Part shown: positions 1 through 12,062 of the stretch, one piece after another
Layout of the letters: the number at the start of each line of letters is the position of its first letter
How positions within the stretch are numbered: the stretch's first letter is position 1
Source: Salminus brasiliensis
Taxonomy: Eukaryota; Chordata; Actinopteri; Characiformes; Bryconidae
DNA length: 64,000 nt
Assembly (NCBI RefSeq): GCF_030463535.1
Contig: NC_132881.1
Location: 9,346,526-9,410,525 of the forward strand
Direction: 5' to 3'
The notes under the pieces: model-generated
Database searches by the model: none
Told to the model about the DNA's origin: nothing
What the model saw: the letters and a program-made list of their open reading frames with translations, nothing else
Translations under genes and position numbers: made by a program

Positions 1-2109
1 ATTATTCAGTTTCTATACATGTATTGACTTTCTTTTTTTGTCTTAACGTTCTTTCGGACCGCATGAACCAAGGGTCTGTGCATCTGCCACTGTGTGTGAC
101 TCGCTACTATCTTTCTGCAAGTGTGTAACAGGTAGGTGATCATTCAGTTTCTATACATGTATTGACTTTCTTTTTTTGTCTTACAGGTTTTTCGGACCGC
201 ATGAACCAAGGATCTGTGCAACTGCAACTGTGTGTGGCTCGCTACTATCTGTTTGCAAGTGTGTAACAGGTAGGTGATCCTTTAGTTTCTATACATGTAT
301 TGACTTTCTTTTTTTGTCTTACAGGTCTTTCGGACCACATGAACCAAGGGTCTGTGCATCTGCAACTGTTTGTGACTCGCTACTATCTGTCTGCAAGTGT
401 GTAACAGGTAGGTGATCATTCAGTTTCTATACATGTATTGCCTTATCGTTGTCTTACAGGATTTCAGGACCAATGGCTCCCCCCTTCTTGATAGTGTATA
501 CAGCCAACAAGGGTCTTTCTATTTCCACTGTGTGTGTGGATCGCTATCAATCTGTCTGCATATGTGTAACAGGTAGGTGATCATTCAGTTTCTATACATG
601 TATTGACTTTATTTTTTGTCTTAAAGGTCTTTCGGACCACATGAACCAAGGGTCTGTGCATCTGCAACTGTGTGTTTCTTACTACTATCTGTCTGCAAGT
701 GTGTAACAGGTAGGTGATCATTCATTTTCTATACATGTATTGACTTTCTTTTTTGTCTTAAAGGTTTTTCGGACTGCATGAACCAAGGGTCTTTGCATCT
801 GCAACTGTGTGTGACTCGCTACTCTCTGTCTGCAAGTGTGTAACAGGTAGGTGATCATTCAGTTTCTATACATGTATTGACTTTATTTTTTTTTCTAAAA
901 GGTCTTTCGGACCACATGAACCAAGGGTCTGTGCATCTGCAACTGTGTGTGACTCGCTACTATCTGTCTGCAAGTGTGTAACAGGTAGGTGATCACTCAG
1001 TTTCTATTCATGTTTTGACTTTCTTTTTTTGTGTTACAGGTTTTTCTGACCGCATGAACCAAGCGTCTTTCCATTGCCACTGTGTGTGTGGCTCGCTATA
1101 AATCTGTCTGTAAGTGTGTAACAGATAGGTGATCATTCAGTTTCTATACATGTATTGACTCTTTTTTTTGTCTTACAGGTTTTTCAGACAGCATGATCCC
1201 CTCCCTCGCTTCCTGATGGTGGATCTGTCCTTCAAGGGTCTGTGCATCTGCAACTGTGTGTGACTCTCTACTATCTGTCTGCAAGTGTGTAACAGGTAGG
1301 TGACCATTCAGTTTGTATACATGTATTGCCTTTTTGTTGTTTTACAGGCTTTCAGGACCAATGGCTCCCCCCTTCCTGATGGTGCATACAGCCAACAAGG
1401 GTCTTTCCATTGCCACTGTGTGTGTGGCTCGCTATCAATCTTTCTGCAAGTGTGTAATAGGTAGGTGATCATTCAGTTTCTATACATGTATTGACTTTCT
1501 TTTTTTGTCTTAAAGGTCTTTCGGACCACATGAACCAAGGATCTGTGCATCTGCAACTGTGTGTGGCTCGCTATCAATCTGTCTGCAAGTGTTTAACAGG
1601 TAGGTGATCATTCAGTTTGTATGCATGTATTGACTTTCTTTTTTGTCTTAAAGTTCTTTCGGACCACATGAACTAAGGGTCTGTGCGTCTGCAACTGTGT
1701 GTGACTCGCTACTATCTGTCTGCAAGTGTGTAACAGATAGGTGATCATTCAGTTTCTATACATGTATTGATTTTCTTTTTTGTCTTAAAGGTTTTTCAGA
1801 CAGCATGATCCCCTCCCTCGCTTCCTGATGGTGGATCTGTCCTTCAAGGGTCTGTGCATCTGCAACTGTGTGTGACTCTCTACTATCTTTCTGAAAGTGT
1901 GTAACAGGTAGGTAATCATTCAGTTTGTATACATGTATTGCCTTTTTGTTGTCTTACAGGCTTTCAGGACCAATGGCTCCCCCCTTCCTGATGGTGCATA
2001 CAGCCAACAAGGGTCTGTCCATTGCAACTGTGTGTGTGGCTCGCTATCTATCTGTCTGCAAGTGTGTAACAGGTAGGTGATCATTCAGTTTCTATACATG
2101 TATTATATG
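1..2109 (+). repeat. 137/138-bp splice-signal tandem array, block A
   Basis: About 15 head-to-tail units. A typical unit reads as an exon-like block of about 83 nt, from GTTTTTCGGACC to TGTGTAACAG. It is followed by a 55-nt intron-like block that starts GTAGGTGATC and contains TACATGTA, then TTGAC, a T-rich tract and TTACAG. A longer exon class of about 113 nt, containing TTTCAGGACCAATGGCTCC, occurs near 460, 1349 and 1960. Donors and acceptors are mostly conserved, with variants such as TTAAAG. All units have the same orientation. The block begins before the window and stops at about 2109, where a LINE is inserted. The function is unknown. It could be a satellite that fortuitously carries splice signals, or tandemly amplified mini-exons. 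Confidence 0.93.
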
Positions 2110-2396
2110 TTGAGCATCAGCATCAGGGTATGTCTGACGACTCCGGCAGGTCTGATTATCACAGCATAATTAAAAGGAGAGAGCCAAAAGGTAACACGGA
2201 CACGGACGCACCCTGAGAACACCAGCATCTATCTGCTCCACCCTCAACAAACCTGAGTGATCGCGTGTAAGCAGCGAGACGACAGCTCCAGCATTTCAGT
2301 GTACTACAATTCCCTGGGTCCGCGAACCCCTGGACCTGCAGCCCTTATTTAAGAAACATTAATTACCAAAAGCTAAACTAAACATATTTTCAGTTT

Positions 2397-5331
2397 TCAG
2401 CTTAGATTTAAAGATTGAGACTGTGTCTGAGTCCCAAACATTATCTGGAAGGTTATTTCAGAGTTGGGGGGCTTTATAAGAAAAGGCTCTTCCCCCTGCT
2501 GAGGTTTTCTGAATTTTGGGAACGAGTAAGAGGCCAGCACCCTGAGTAGTCTTGATGGTTCGTAATATACAATAAGATCCTGCAGGTACTCAGGAGCGAG
2601 GCCATGTAGGGCCTTATATGTTAATAGAAGAATTTTGTATTCGATACGGAATTTAACTGGGAGCCAATGAAGTGCTGATAGAACTGGACTGATATGGTCA
2701 AATTTTCTAGTTTTAGTAAGGACCCTGGCTACAGCATTTTGCACCAGCTAAAGTTTATTGAGGTTCCTGCTGGAACAACCTGACAGTAGTGCATTACAGT
2801 AATCTAGCCTTGAGGTAATAAAAGCATGTACTAGCTTTTCTGTGTCTTGTAGTGATAAGGAGTTTCTTAGTTTGGAGATGTTCCTAAGCTGCATAAAGGC
2901 TGTTCTACTAATATTAGCTATATGTTGCTCAAATGATAAATCTGAGTCGAATGTGACGCCAAGATTTTTAGCTGCTAAACCAGGAATGATGGAAGCATCG
3001 GCCAAGTCTAACATTAAGTCTGATAGTTTATTTCTAGAGTCTTTTGGACCTAAAAGGAGAACTTCGGTTTTGTCACTGTTGAGGAGGAGGAAGTTATGTG
3101 ACATCCAGAGTTTTATATCCTTTACACAGTCCTCCATTTTCTGTAGTCTAAATTTATTGTCAGGTTTGGCTGATATATAGAGCTGTGTGTCATCTGCATA
3201 GAAATGGAAATTAACGCCATGTCTGCTTATAACTGAGCCCAGTGGTAACATGTATAATGTAAATAATAGCGGTCCTAAAATTGAGCCTTGCGGAACTCCA
3301 TATCTTACTTCTGCGTAGTTTGAAGATAAATCTTTTATCTTTACAAATTGATAGCGTCCTGTTAGATATGATTGGAACCATGATAGGGGGGTCCCTGTGA
3401 TTCCAACCATTTTCTCTAATCTTTCTAGTAATATAGTATGATCTATTGTATCAAAGGCTGCACTAAGGTCTAGTAGGACTAATAAAGATACATAGCCTTG
3501 ATCAGAGGCAAGAAGGAGATAATTCGTAATCTTCACTAGGGCTGTCTCTGTGCTGTGATTGGGTCTAAATCCAGACTGGAATTTCTCATACATGTAATTT
3601 TTACTCAGGTATAAGCAGAGTTGTTGGGCCACAGCTTTTTCTAATATCTTATATACAAATGTTAAGTTTGAGATGGGTCTATAATTAGATAATACGCTAG
3701 GATCAAGATTTGGTTTCTTGATTAAAGGTTTTATAACTGTTTTTTTTAAGGGTTTGGGGTACATGCCCAAGGCTAAGGGATGAATTTACAATTGTTAAAA
3801 GAGGTCTGATTATAATTGGGAGAATTTCTTTTAGCAATTTAGAGGGAATTGGGTCGAGTGTACAGGTTGTACAATTAGCTGAGGAAATAATTTTTTCTAG
3901 TTCAGGCTGTGGAAGTGGGTAGAAGGCTTCCAGCCTTTGTTCTACAACTAAGTTATGTTCTAAAGCAACTACATCAGGTGACGGCCATGTTTGATTTAAT
4001 AAGCAGGGTTGGATTTGTTGTCTAATATTTTCTATTTTATTATTAAAATAGTCCATAAAAACATGACTGGTTAAAGATGTTGGGATCTGGGGTTGAGAAT
4101 CTGCCTGGCTTTTAGTAAGTTTAGAGATCTCATTAAAAAGAATTCTGGGATTGTTTTTGTTTTTCTCGATCAGCGAGGCCAAATACACTGAGCGAGCTTT
4201 AATGAGTGCCTTTCTATATTGACTAAGGCTGTCCTTCCACGCAGAGTGGAACACCTCTAGTTTGGTCGTCCGCCATTTACGCTCTAGTTTCCGCACTGTT
4301 TGTTTTAAGGTACGAGTATGATCACTGTACCTCGGTGCGAGCCTTTTTTGCTTCATCATTTTATTTTTAAACGGTGCTACTTTGTCTAAGGTTGATCGAA
4401 GGGTATTTTCTAGATCGTTTGTTAATTTAACAAGCTCCGTTTGATCTGACGGAGTGTAAGCTAAGGTGGATAGGGGTGGGAGATTTTTAGTAAACTGTAC
4501 AGCTGTCATTGGTGTTATTGTGCGCTTTAGACAGTGTTGGGAAGACAAATTAACATTTTGCCTTAGATGTAGCTCAAAGGAGATTAGATAATGATCCAAT
4601 ATTACTGAGCTTTGAGGTAGAATATTTAGCTGATCAATGCTAACACCCAGGGTCAGGACTAAATCTAGGGTATGATTACAGTAATGTGTGGGTCCAGTTA
4701 CGTTTTGTATAATGCCAATAGAATCAAAAATTAATTGTAAAATTGATACAAACGCCTTTGTTAATGGATCGTCTGCTTTTTCAAAGTGAATATTAAAATC
4801 TCCTACTATTATAACTTTGTTGCAGCACACTGCCAAGTCTGCAGCAAAATCACTAAATTCTTTTAAAAATTCAGAGTAGGGCCCTGGAGGCCTATAAATA
4901 TTAATCAGTGAGAAAACATTTTTATTTGTGGCTGGATTTGATATATTAATGTAGATAAGCTGAAAAGAAGTGAAGGTGTTACAGTGTTTTTGAATAATCT
5001 CTAGTGTATTCTGATAGATTATACATACTCCACCTCCTCTGCCTGATAATCTAGGGATATGTACATATTTATAGCCTGTGGGGGTGGCTTCATTTAGTGC
5101 TAAATATTGATCAGGTCTAATCCAGGTTTCGGTTAGGCAGAAAACATCTAGTTTCTGATCACATATCATTTCATTTACGATCACTGCTTTTGAGGATAGT
5201 GATCTAATGTTAAGTAGACCAAGCTTTAGGTCTGAGGTGCTGCTGTTATCGTTGAAATGAGAGATTTTAACACTGATTAAATTATTAAAACGGGCTGATC
5301 TGGATTTGGGTTTAATTCGGGGCACAGACAC
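2397..5331 (-). pseudogene. LINE ORF2: endonuclease plus reverse transcriptase, broken
   Basis: The first open segment (5331-3703) carries the apurinic-endonuclease domain: LNIRSL near residue 40, CLTETW with a candidate catalytic Glu near residue 68, GDFNIH near residue 175, and a LDHYLISFEL-type C-terminal motif. A one-base change in an eight-base homopolymer (3740-3747) shifts the frame. The second segment (3770-2748) carries the [34 protein letters not shown], and YADD at about residues 191-194. An in-frame TAG at 2748-2750 separates the last segment (2744-2397), which holds the conserved LHWLPVKFRI-type C-terminal region and then loses the family frame. No ATG is visible at the 5331 end, so the true start is uncertain. 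In life this protein would nick DNA and reverse-transcribe the element's RNA. Confidence 0.88.
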
Positions 5332-5464
5332 AGTCTTAATACAGTGAAACCTGGGTGACGGCTTAAAGCAGCTCGCAGACGGTCGGTTTAGCCGGTCTGT
5401 CTGCGGCCTGGTCCCGGCTCTGGATTGTCAGCAGTTTTTTAGACTCTTCTGCCGACTAACTAGC

Positions 5465-6376
5465 AGACTATGAGCTATGCTGCACGAAAGTAAAGCGGCA
5501 CCCTCCCGCGTGGGGTGGACACCATCCCTACCTAAAAAAAACAGGCTTGCCCTCAAACTTTAACCAATTATCTATGAAGCCCACATGATTTTCGGAACAC
5601 CACTTGGACATCCAGCGGTTCAGCGCTCTGAGCCGGCTGTAGGACTCAGCGCCGCGCCTCATTGGGATGGGACCAGAGCAAATTACGGCATCGGACATCG
5701 TCTGGGCCAGTTTAACCACCTCTTTAATATTATCCTTCGTAACTTCTGACTGCCGTAGACGAATATCATTGGCCCCTACATGAATCACTATCCTCGAATA
5801 TCTCCTGTTTGCTAGCCGCTTAAGGTTGCCGCTAATGACCGGCGCTCTGGCTCCCGGTAAACAGCTAATGGTTACTGCTGGAGCCCCTTAAGGACGAGCT
5901 CTCTTCACGTGTGGAGCAATAGAGTCTCCTCTGACCAGAGTACTTTGAACAGGCTCCTCAGCGGGTGTTTCGCTGAGTGGGGCAAACCTGTTTGACACGC
6001 GAATCGGGGGGAGCGTGGTGTTCCGGTGGGCTAGCTTCGGCCTTAGCGCTAGCTTTAGCCTTAGCTTTCCGGCTATGCCGCCGAGACGTCACCCATTTGC
6101 CCCGCTGTGAGGGCTCTAATGCCAGAGTGTGGGAGGGGGGGTGCAACGGGGGCTCCCTGAGGCAACAGGGCCTGCTACCAGTGACTCTTGCTCTCTATCT
6201 TTCAGTAACCCCATAATGCACACCTCTAACTGGTCCACCTTTTCCACCAGAGAGCTAACTAGCTCACATTTAGTACAAACACTATCATTATCACTAGCGG
6301 TGGGAAAAGAGTCTAGACTAAACATGCCACACTTCTCACACTCAAAAAGTCCAGCAACAGCCATAATAAAATACAA
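5465..6376 (-). pseudogene. LINE ORF1 with Cys motif, coiled-coil start and GDSL esterase, broken
   Basis: The N-terminal segment (6376-6116) begins near MAVAGLFECEKCGMF and has paired CxxC motifs (CEKC, CTKC) followed by a short heptad-like stretch (LVSSLVEKVDQLE). A basic, low-complexity Lys/Ala/Ser linker follows at about 6146-5958 in another frame. The esterase part lies at about 5940-5465. It has the block-I GDS motif (LVRGDSI), then a TAA at about 5888-5890, then IHVGANDIRLRQ (the G-x-N-D block), and finally DGVHPTREG, which carries the Asp/His pair, beyond a run of eight A residues. Such ORF1 proteins bind element RNA in L2/CR1 LINEs. Several frame breaks make this copy non-functional. 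Confidence 0.75.
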
Positions 6377-6631
6377 ACGTACCGCTTTCAGCTGATTTAG
6401 GCACCAAAATAAAGGTTGTTGTAGGGGTACTCCGCTTTTTGTTTTGTCTTTTTGATAAACCTGTGGACTGTAAACACAATCTAAAAGCAGTTACGACAAA
6501 AAGCGCTAGAAAGTGATAGAAAGCAGAAAGAACAAGCTAAACACGGAGACAGTGATTCCTCCAAGGACCTAAAAAGAGTCCTATTGAGTCTTCAGATGAG
6601 CTTCAAGTGTTCATAAGTGGAGGACAGAGCA

Positions 6632-8242
6632 TTGAGGGGAAGCACTGACGCATTCTGCAACTCTGTAACAGGTAAGTGATTCATTCAGTTTCTATAAATG
6701 TATTGACTTTCTTTTTTGTGTTACAGGTTCTCAAGAAGTCCATCAACCTCTTCTTCTCCCTGAAGGTGTATCCTTCTAACAAATATATTTTCATCTGCAA
6801 CTGTGTGTGGTTCGCTACTATCTGTCTGCAAGTGTGTAACAGGTAGGTGATCATTCAGTTTCCATACATGTATTGCCTTTTTGTTGTCTTACAGGCTGTC
6901 AGGACCAATGGCTCCCCCCTTCCTGATGGTGCATACAGCCAACAAGGGTCTGTCCATTGCAACTGTGTGTGTGGCTCGCTATCTATCTGTCTGCAAGTGT
7001 GTAACAGGTAGGTGATCATTCAGTTTCTATACATGTATTGACTTTCTTTTTTTGTCTCACAGGTTTTTCGGACAGCATGACCACCTCCCTCCATTCCTGA
7101 TGGTGGATCTGTCCTTCAAGGGTCTGTGCATCTGCAACTGTGTGTGACTCGCTACTATCTGTCTGCAAGTGTGTAACAGGTAGGTGATCATTCAGTTTCT
7201 AAACAAGTAGCGACTTTTCTTTTTGTGTTACAGGTTCTCAAGAAATCCATCAACCTCTTCTTCTCCTTGAAGCTGTATCCTTATAACAAATATGTTTTTA
7301 TCTTCAACTGTGTGTGGTTCGCTACTTTCTGTCTGATCATTCAGTTTCTACACATGTATTGACTTTCTTTTTTTTTGTCTTACAGGTTTTTCGGACCGCA
7401 TGAACCAAGGGTCTGTGCATCTGCAACTGTGTGTGTGGCTCGCTATCTATCTTTCTGCAAGTGTGTAACAGGTAGGTGATCATTCAGTTTCTATACATGT
7501 ATTGACTTTCTTTTTTTTGTCTTACAGGTTATACGGATCGAATGACCCCCTCCCTTCCTGATGGTGGATCTGTCCTTCAAGGGTCTGTGCATCTGCAACT
7601 GTGTGTGACTTGCTATCTGTCTGCAAGTGTGTAACAGGTTGGTGATCATTCATTTCCATACATGTATTGACTTTCTTTTTTGTGTTACAGGTTCTCAAGA
7701 AGTCCATCAAGCTCTTCTTCTCCCTGAAGGTGTATCCTTCTAACAAATCTGCAACTGTGTGTGGTTCACTGTGCATCATTCTGCAACTCTGTAATAGGTA
7801 TTTGATCATTCAGTTTCTATACATGTATTGCCTTTTTGTTGTCTTACAGGCTTTCAGGACCAATGGCTCCCCCCTTCTTGATGGTGCATACAGCCAATAA
7901 GGATCTGTCCATTGCAACTTTGTGTGTGGCTCGCTATCTGTGTCTGCAAGTGTGTAACAGGTAGGTGATCATTCAGTTTCTATACATGTATTGACTTTCT
8001 TTTTTTGTCTTACAGGTTTTTCGAACCGCATGAACCAAGGGTCTGTCCATTGCAACTGTGTGTGTGGCTCGCTATCTTTGTGTCTGCAAGTGTGTAACAG
8101 GTAGGTGATCATTCACTTTGTATACATGTATTGCCTTTTTGTTGTCTTACAGGCTTTCAGGACCAATGGCTCCCCCTTCCTGATGGTGCATACAGCCAAC
8201 AAGGGTCTTTCCATTGCAACTGTGTGTGTGGCTCGCTATCTA
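6632..8242 (+). repeat. 137/138-bp splice-signal tandem array, block B
   Basis: The array resumes after the LINE with about 11-12 units that are more heterogeneous than in the other large blocks. Three exon classes are interleaved: the GTTTTTCGGACC class, the 113-nt CTTTCAGGACCAATGGC class (near 6894, 7851 and 8152), and a class beginning GTTCTCAAGAAGTCCATC (near 6727, 7234 and 7691). The intron-like part keeps the GTAGGTGATCATTCAG start, TACATGTATTG and TTACAG end in most units. The block is cut at a TA dinucleotide (8241-8242) by a Tc1-like transposon. Confidence 0.9.
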
Positions 8243-9784
8243 CAGTGCCCACCATAATTATTGGCACCCCTGGTTAAGATGTGTTCTTCTAATAGCTTCT
8301 AATAAATTGAGGTTTTTTTTCTAAATAATATAGGACCACGATAGAAAAAAAGAGTAAAATCCAACCTTTAACTCAAGTGAATTTTAAGGGAAAAAAAAAT
8401 CCCTGACTAAGAAATAATTATTCTTTATAAAATCACCTGTTCCACAATTATTGGCCCCCCTAACATTTCTTAGCAAATAAATGTAATTGAAGTATTTCTG
8501 TCAATTCTACAGTAGTTTACAAAGTTGATCAGTGTATGTGGGAACATTTAATTAGTGAAACTTCCAGTTTCCCTGGGATATAAATATGATGTGACACAGA
8601 GGCCATTTCTCTTCAACATGTGAAAGACAAAGGAACATACCATTCTAGTAAGGCAGATGTGTGTTGACCTCCACAAGTCAGGCAATGGCTACAAGAAAAT
8701 AGCCACTCACCTCCACCTGTCCATATCTACTGTCAGAGGAATTATTAAGAAGTTTAAAACAACTGGAACAGTGGTGAACAAGCCTGGACGAGGACGCAAG
8801 TTTATTTTGCCACCACGCACAGTGAGGAGGATGATAAGAGAAATAAAAAGGTCTCTAAAGCTCACTGTTACAGAATTGTAACAAATGGTAGCTTCTTGGG
8901 GTCACAAAGTCTCCAAAACAACCATCAGGCGCTATCTGCATGCCAACAAGCTGTTTGGAAGGCATGCACGGAAAAAACCTTTTCTCACTCACAATCATAA
9001 ACGCAAATATTTGGAGTTTGCTAAGCAGTACTGGAACTTCAACTGGGACCGTGTGCTTTGGTCAGATGAGCTTTTTGGCAAGGATCAGTGATGCTGTGGG
9101 CCTGTTTCTCTTCCAAAGGCCCTGGAAACCTTGTTAGGGTGCATGGCATCATGAATGCTTTGAAATACCAGGACATTTTAAAATAAAATCTGGTGGCTTC
9201 TGCCCAAAAGCTGAAGATGGGTCGTCACTGGGTCTTTCAGCAAGATAATGACCCAAAACATATGGCCAAATCTACACAGAAATGGTTCACCACACACAGA
9301 ATCAAGCTCCTCCCATGGCCATCTCAGTCCCCAGACCTCAACCCCATTGACAACCTGTGGGGTGAGCTGAAGAGGACAGTGCAGAGGAGAGAACCCAGGT
9401 CGCTGGATGATTTAGAGAGATTGTGCAAAGAGGAATGGTCAAAGATCCCTCTATCTGTATTCTCCCATCTTGTGAAACATTATAAGAGAAGATTAGGTAC
9501 TGTTTTGTTGGCAAAAGGGGGTTGTACAAAGTATTAACATCAGGGGTGCCAATAATTGTGGCACACATGATTTGATGTTAAAAATTTCTTTTTTCCTACT
9601 GAATAAATTCACTTGAGTTAAAGGTTGGATTTTTTTTTTTTTTTTCCATCGTGGTCCTATATTATTTAGAAAAAAACTCTTATTACTTACTACTATTATT
9701 GTTACTTAACTATTACTTACTCTTATTATTAGAAGCTAAAGAACACATCTTAACCAGGGGTGCCAATAATTATGGAGGGCACTG
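8243..9784 (+). mobile_element. Tc1-like DNA transposon, decayed, inserted in the array
   Basis: The terminal inverted repeats begin CAGTGCCCACCATAATTATT and, at the other end, are their imperfect reverse complement ending GGGCACTG. Similarity continues into subterminal sequence (TAGGACCACGATAGAAAAAA at 8330 versus its complement near 9645), so the TIRs are long, about 150-180 bp. The insertion follows TA on the left. The right flank reads CA, a probable mutation of the duplicated TA. Array sequence flanks both sides (CGCTATC before, TCTGTCTGC after), so insertion postdates array formation. It encodes a broken transposase. Confidence 0.93.
8619..9537 (+). pseudogene. Tc1-like transposase pseudogene
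   Basis: Three fragments of one transposase are visible. The first (8657-8881) is the paired-type helix-turn-helix DNA-binding region, with a GRGRK basic linker motif. The second (8885-9091) holds SKTTIRRYLHANKL and the first catalytic Asp in WSDE. The third (9193-9537) holds the second Asp in QQDNDPKH and the DLNPI-NLW motif. The third catalytic residue, normally Glu after NPI, is Asp here, 34 residues after the second Asp. Stops separate the fragments, and the segment between the first and second catalytic motifs appears deleted near 9090-9190. The family cuts and pastes DNA at TA sites. This copy cannot encode an active enzyme. Confidence 0.9.
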
Positions 9785-11040
9785 CATCTGTCTGCAAGTG
9801 TGTAACAGGTAGTTGATCATTCAGTTTCTATACATGTATTGCCTTTTTGTTGTCTTACCCACTTTCAGGACCAATAGCTCCCCCGTTCCTGATGGTGCAT
9901 ACACCCAACAAGGGTCTGTCCATTGCAACTGTGTGTGTGGCTCGCTATCAATCTGTCTGCAAGTGTGTAACAGGTTGGTGATCATTCAGTTTCTATACAT
10001 GTATTGACTTTCTTTTTTGTGTTACAGGTTCTCAGGAAGTCCATCAACCTCTTCTTCTCCCTGAAGGTGTATTCTTCTAACAAATATATTTTCATCTGCA
10101 ACTGTATGTGGTTCGCTGTCCATCATTTTGCAACTCTGTAACAGGTAGGTGATCATTCAGTTTCTATACATGTATTGCCTTTTTGTTGTCTTACAGGCTT
10201 TCAGGACCCAATGCTCCTCCATTCCTGATGGTGGATGTTTTCTTCAAGTCACCTGTGTGTGGCTCGCTATCTATCTGTCTGCAAGTGTGTAAGAGGTAGG
10301 TGATCATTCAGTTTCTATACATGTATTTTCTTTTTTTGTCTTACAGGTTCATGACTCCATGAGCCCCTCCCTCCCTGACCATGCATCCAGCCACCACAGT
10401 CTGTCCATCTGTAGCTGTCTTGCTCGCTGTCTATTGTTCTGCAACTGTGTTAAAGGTAAGTGATCTTTCAGTTTCAAAACCTGTATTGACTTTATTTGTT
10501 GTCTTACAGGTTCTGAGGATGTCCTTATCCCCTCCCTGCCTGATGGTGGATCTGTCCATCAAGGGTCCATCCATCTGCATCTGTGTATGGCTCACTGTCT
10601 ATCTGTCTGCAACTGTCTAACAGGTAGGTGATCATTCAGTTTCTATACATGTATTGACTTTCTTTGTTTGTCCTACAGGTTCTGATGGTGGATCTGGTGG
10701 ACAAGGGTCTGTCCATGTGCAACTGTGTGTGTGACTCGCTATCTATCTTTCTGCAAGTGTGAAAGGTTAGTGACCATTCCATTTTAAAACTTGTCGGCTT
10801 TCCTTTTTTTGTCTTATAGGTTTTCAGGACCCCTTCCTGATGGTAGATATGGCCAACAAGGGTCTGTCCTTCTGCAACTGTGTTTTTTGCTTCATATCGG
10901 TCTGCTTCTGTGTAACACATAGGTGATCATAAAGTTTCTAGATATGTATTGTCTTTTTTTATGTCTTACAGGTTTATAGGACCCCATGACCCTCCCCCCT
11001 CGTAATGGTGGCTCTGGGCAACAAGGTTCTGTCCATCTGA
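9785..11040 (+). repeat. 137/138-bp splice-signal array, block C (divergent edge)
   Basis: About nine units, increasingly divergent from left to right. Near 10348, 10510 and 10679 the exon-like blocks differ strongly from the consensus but keep the CAG|GTAGGTGATC donor context and a TTACAG or CTACAG acceptor. The last unit (about 10900-11040) runs from an exon-like CCCCATGACCC block into TTTTCTTTTTGTGCTTC, a different acceptor that serves the terminal exon-like sequence at 11068. One unit near 9860 has lost its acceptor (TTACCC). The divergence suggests that this is the old edge of the array. Confidence 0.85.
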
Positions 11041-11067
11041 ATTTTCTTTTTGTGCTTCTTGATTCAG

Positions 11068-11393
11068 ACTGTTGTCAGTCCACCCACTGCTCCTGACTCA
11101 GTCCCAGTGACGAGCTCCACTGGTAGAGAGACCTCACTTCTGGTTCTGTGGTGGACCCTCTGCTCAGAACTCCATAAGGACATCTCCATCCCTACAGCCT
11201 GCAGCTAGGCAGAGAAATTAAGCAGCGCCTGTGGGAGGAGTGCCACTGTCCCGCTCGGAGTATGGAGGTCCAGATCGCAGAGGTCTTCAGCTCACCAACT
11301 GGGACAAGCTTCGCCCCTCACTTTGAACTGGACACAAGCAGAGAGCCACTGCCTAAGCATCCCAAGAGGAAAAGGAGGAGGCGAAGACACTGA
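11068..11393 (+). pseudogene. Terminal exon-like sequence of an unrecognised multicopy gene, copy 1
   Basis: A strong acceptor (T-rich tract then CTTCTTGATTCAG) precedes 11068. One frame opens with VSPPTAPDSVPVTSSTGRE. After a frame change, another frame runs YSLQLGREIKQRLW, then EVFSSPTGTSF, and ends in the basic tail PKRKRRRRRH before TGA at 11391-11393. The same two segments occur in the minus-strand copies at 22.5-22.8 and 29.1-29.4 kb, which shows that they belong to one exon. The two halves lie in different frames here, so this copy is probably broken, unless an unseen intron joins them. I do not recognise the family. The basic tail could be a nuclear localisation signal (inference). 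The exon lies directly downstream of, and in the same direction as, the mini-intron array. Confidence 0.6.
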
Positions 11394-11454
11394 GATCAGG
11401 AAAAGCAGCAAACATGACTTTTAACTCATTTTTACTATTTTAACTACTTTTCTT

Positions 11455-11485
<31 letters not shown>

Positions 11486-12062
11486 TTATTATTATTATTA
11501 TTATTAAAATGTACTTTTTTCCCTCTCATAACTGATGTACTGTCATGAACTTTGGCACAGAAATGTGCAATTGTGAAATATAAGCTTAATAATAGAACTG
11601 TAAATTTTACATTAGGGTTCACACCCTAATCTATAAACCTATTCTAAAGAAAAGTTCTTTAGAACTGAGCTTCTAAATTTCACTGAACCAAACTGGATTT
11701 AACTTCAACAAAGTATGGATACATAACATGCTTACCATTTGCACTATGATTATTTGCACAGCTGTACAGATGTTATGTTTCTGTAGATGTTTATCATATC
11801 TGTACATAATAGTTTGTATATAGATGTCTACTCGGGCTACATATTGATGTACAGTATTCATACCTGTACAAGTACAGATTTCTGACTACAGATTTTTTTA
11901 CAGCTCTTTGTTACTTTTTTAACTTATTATTTATTCGATTTATTGTTTCGTGTATTTTTCTCTTTTAGTATAATACTTGTTAACGGTCTGTTTTTTTGTT
12001 ACTTGTCATACTTGTGTTGCTCTCACCAAGTAAAATTGTAACATAGTTGGCGGAATAAAGAG
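11394..12062 (+). other. 3' flank of copy 1 with a polyadenylation signal
   Basis: AT-rich sequence follows the stop codon. It contains a (TTC)n tract passing into (TTA)n at about 11446-11505 and an AATAAAG polyadenylation-type hexamer at about 12054. This would fit the 3' UTR of a transcript using the exon at 11068-11393. No protein-coding signal is seen. Confidence 0.45.
11446..11505. repeat. Compound microsatellite (TTC)n(TTA)n
   Basis: An uninterrupted run of TTC triplets passes directly into TTA triplets. Confidence 0.95.

Larger units (their letters stand above)
2110..6631 (-). mobile_element. L2/CR1-like non-LTR retrotransposon, nearly full length, inactivated
   Basis: A minus-strand LINE interrupts the tandem array. 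Read on the minus strand it has a 5' region (about 6631-6380), an ORF1 with an N-terminal Cys motif and a GDSL-like esterase, an ORF2 with AP endonuclease and reverse transcriptase, and a 3' tail at 2110-2396. The esterase-containing ORF1 and the RT sequence ([14 protein letters not shown]) fit the L2/CR1 group of the Jockey superfamily, which is common in fish. It is disrupted by a frameshift and stops in ORF2 and by breaks in ORF1. I see no clear target-site duplication. The 6570-6631 stretch may be host or array sequence rather than element. Confidence 0.85.

Noticed and set aside
2842..3180. + strand frame within the LINE
   Set aside because: Antisense shadow of the reverse transcriptase frame.
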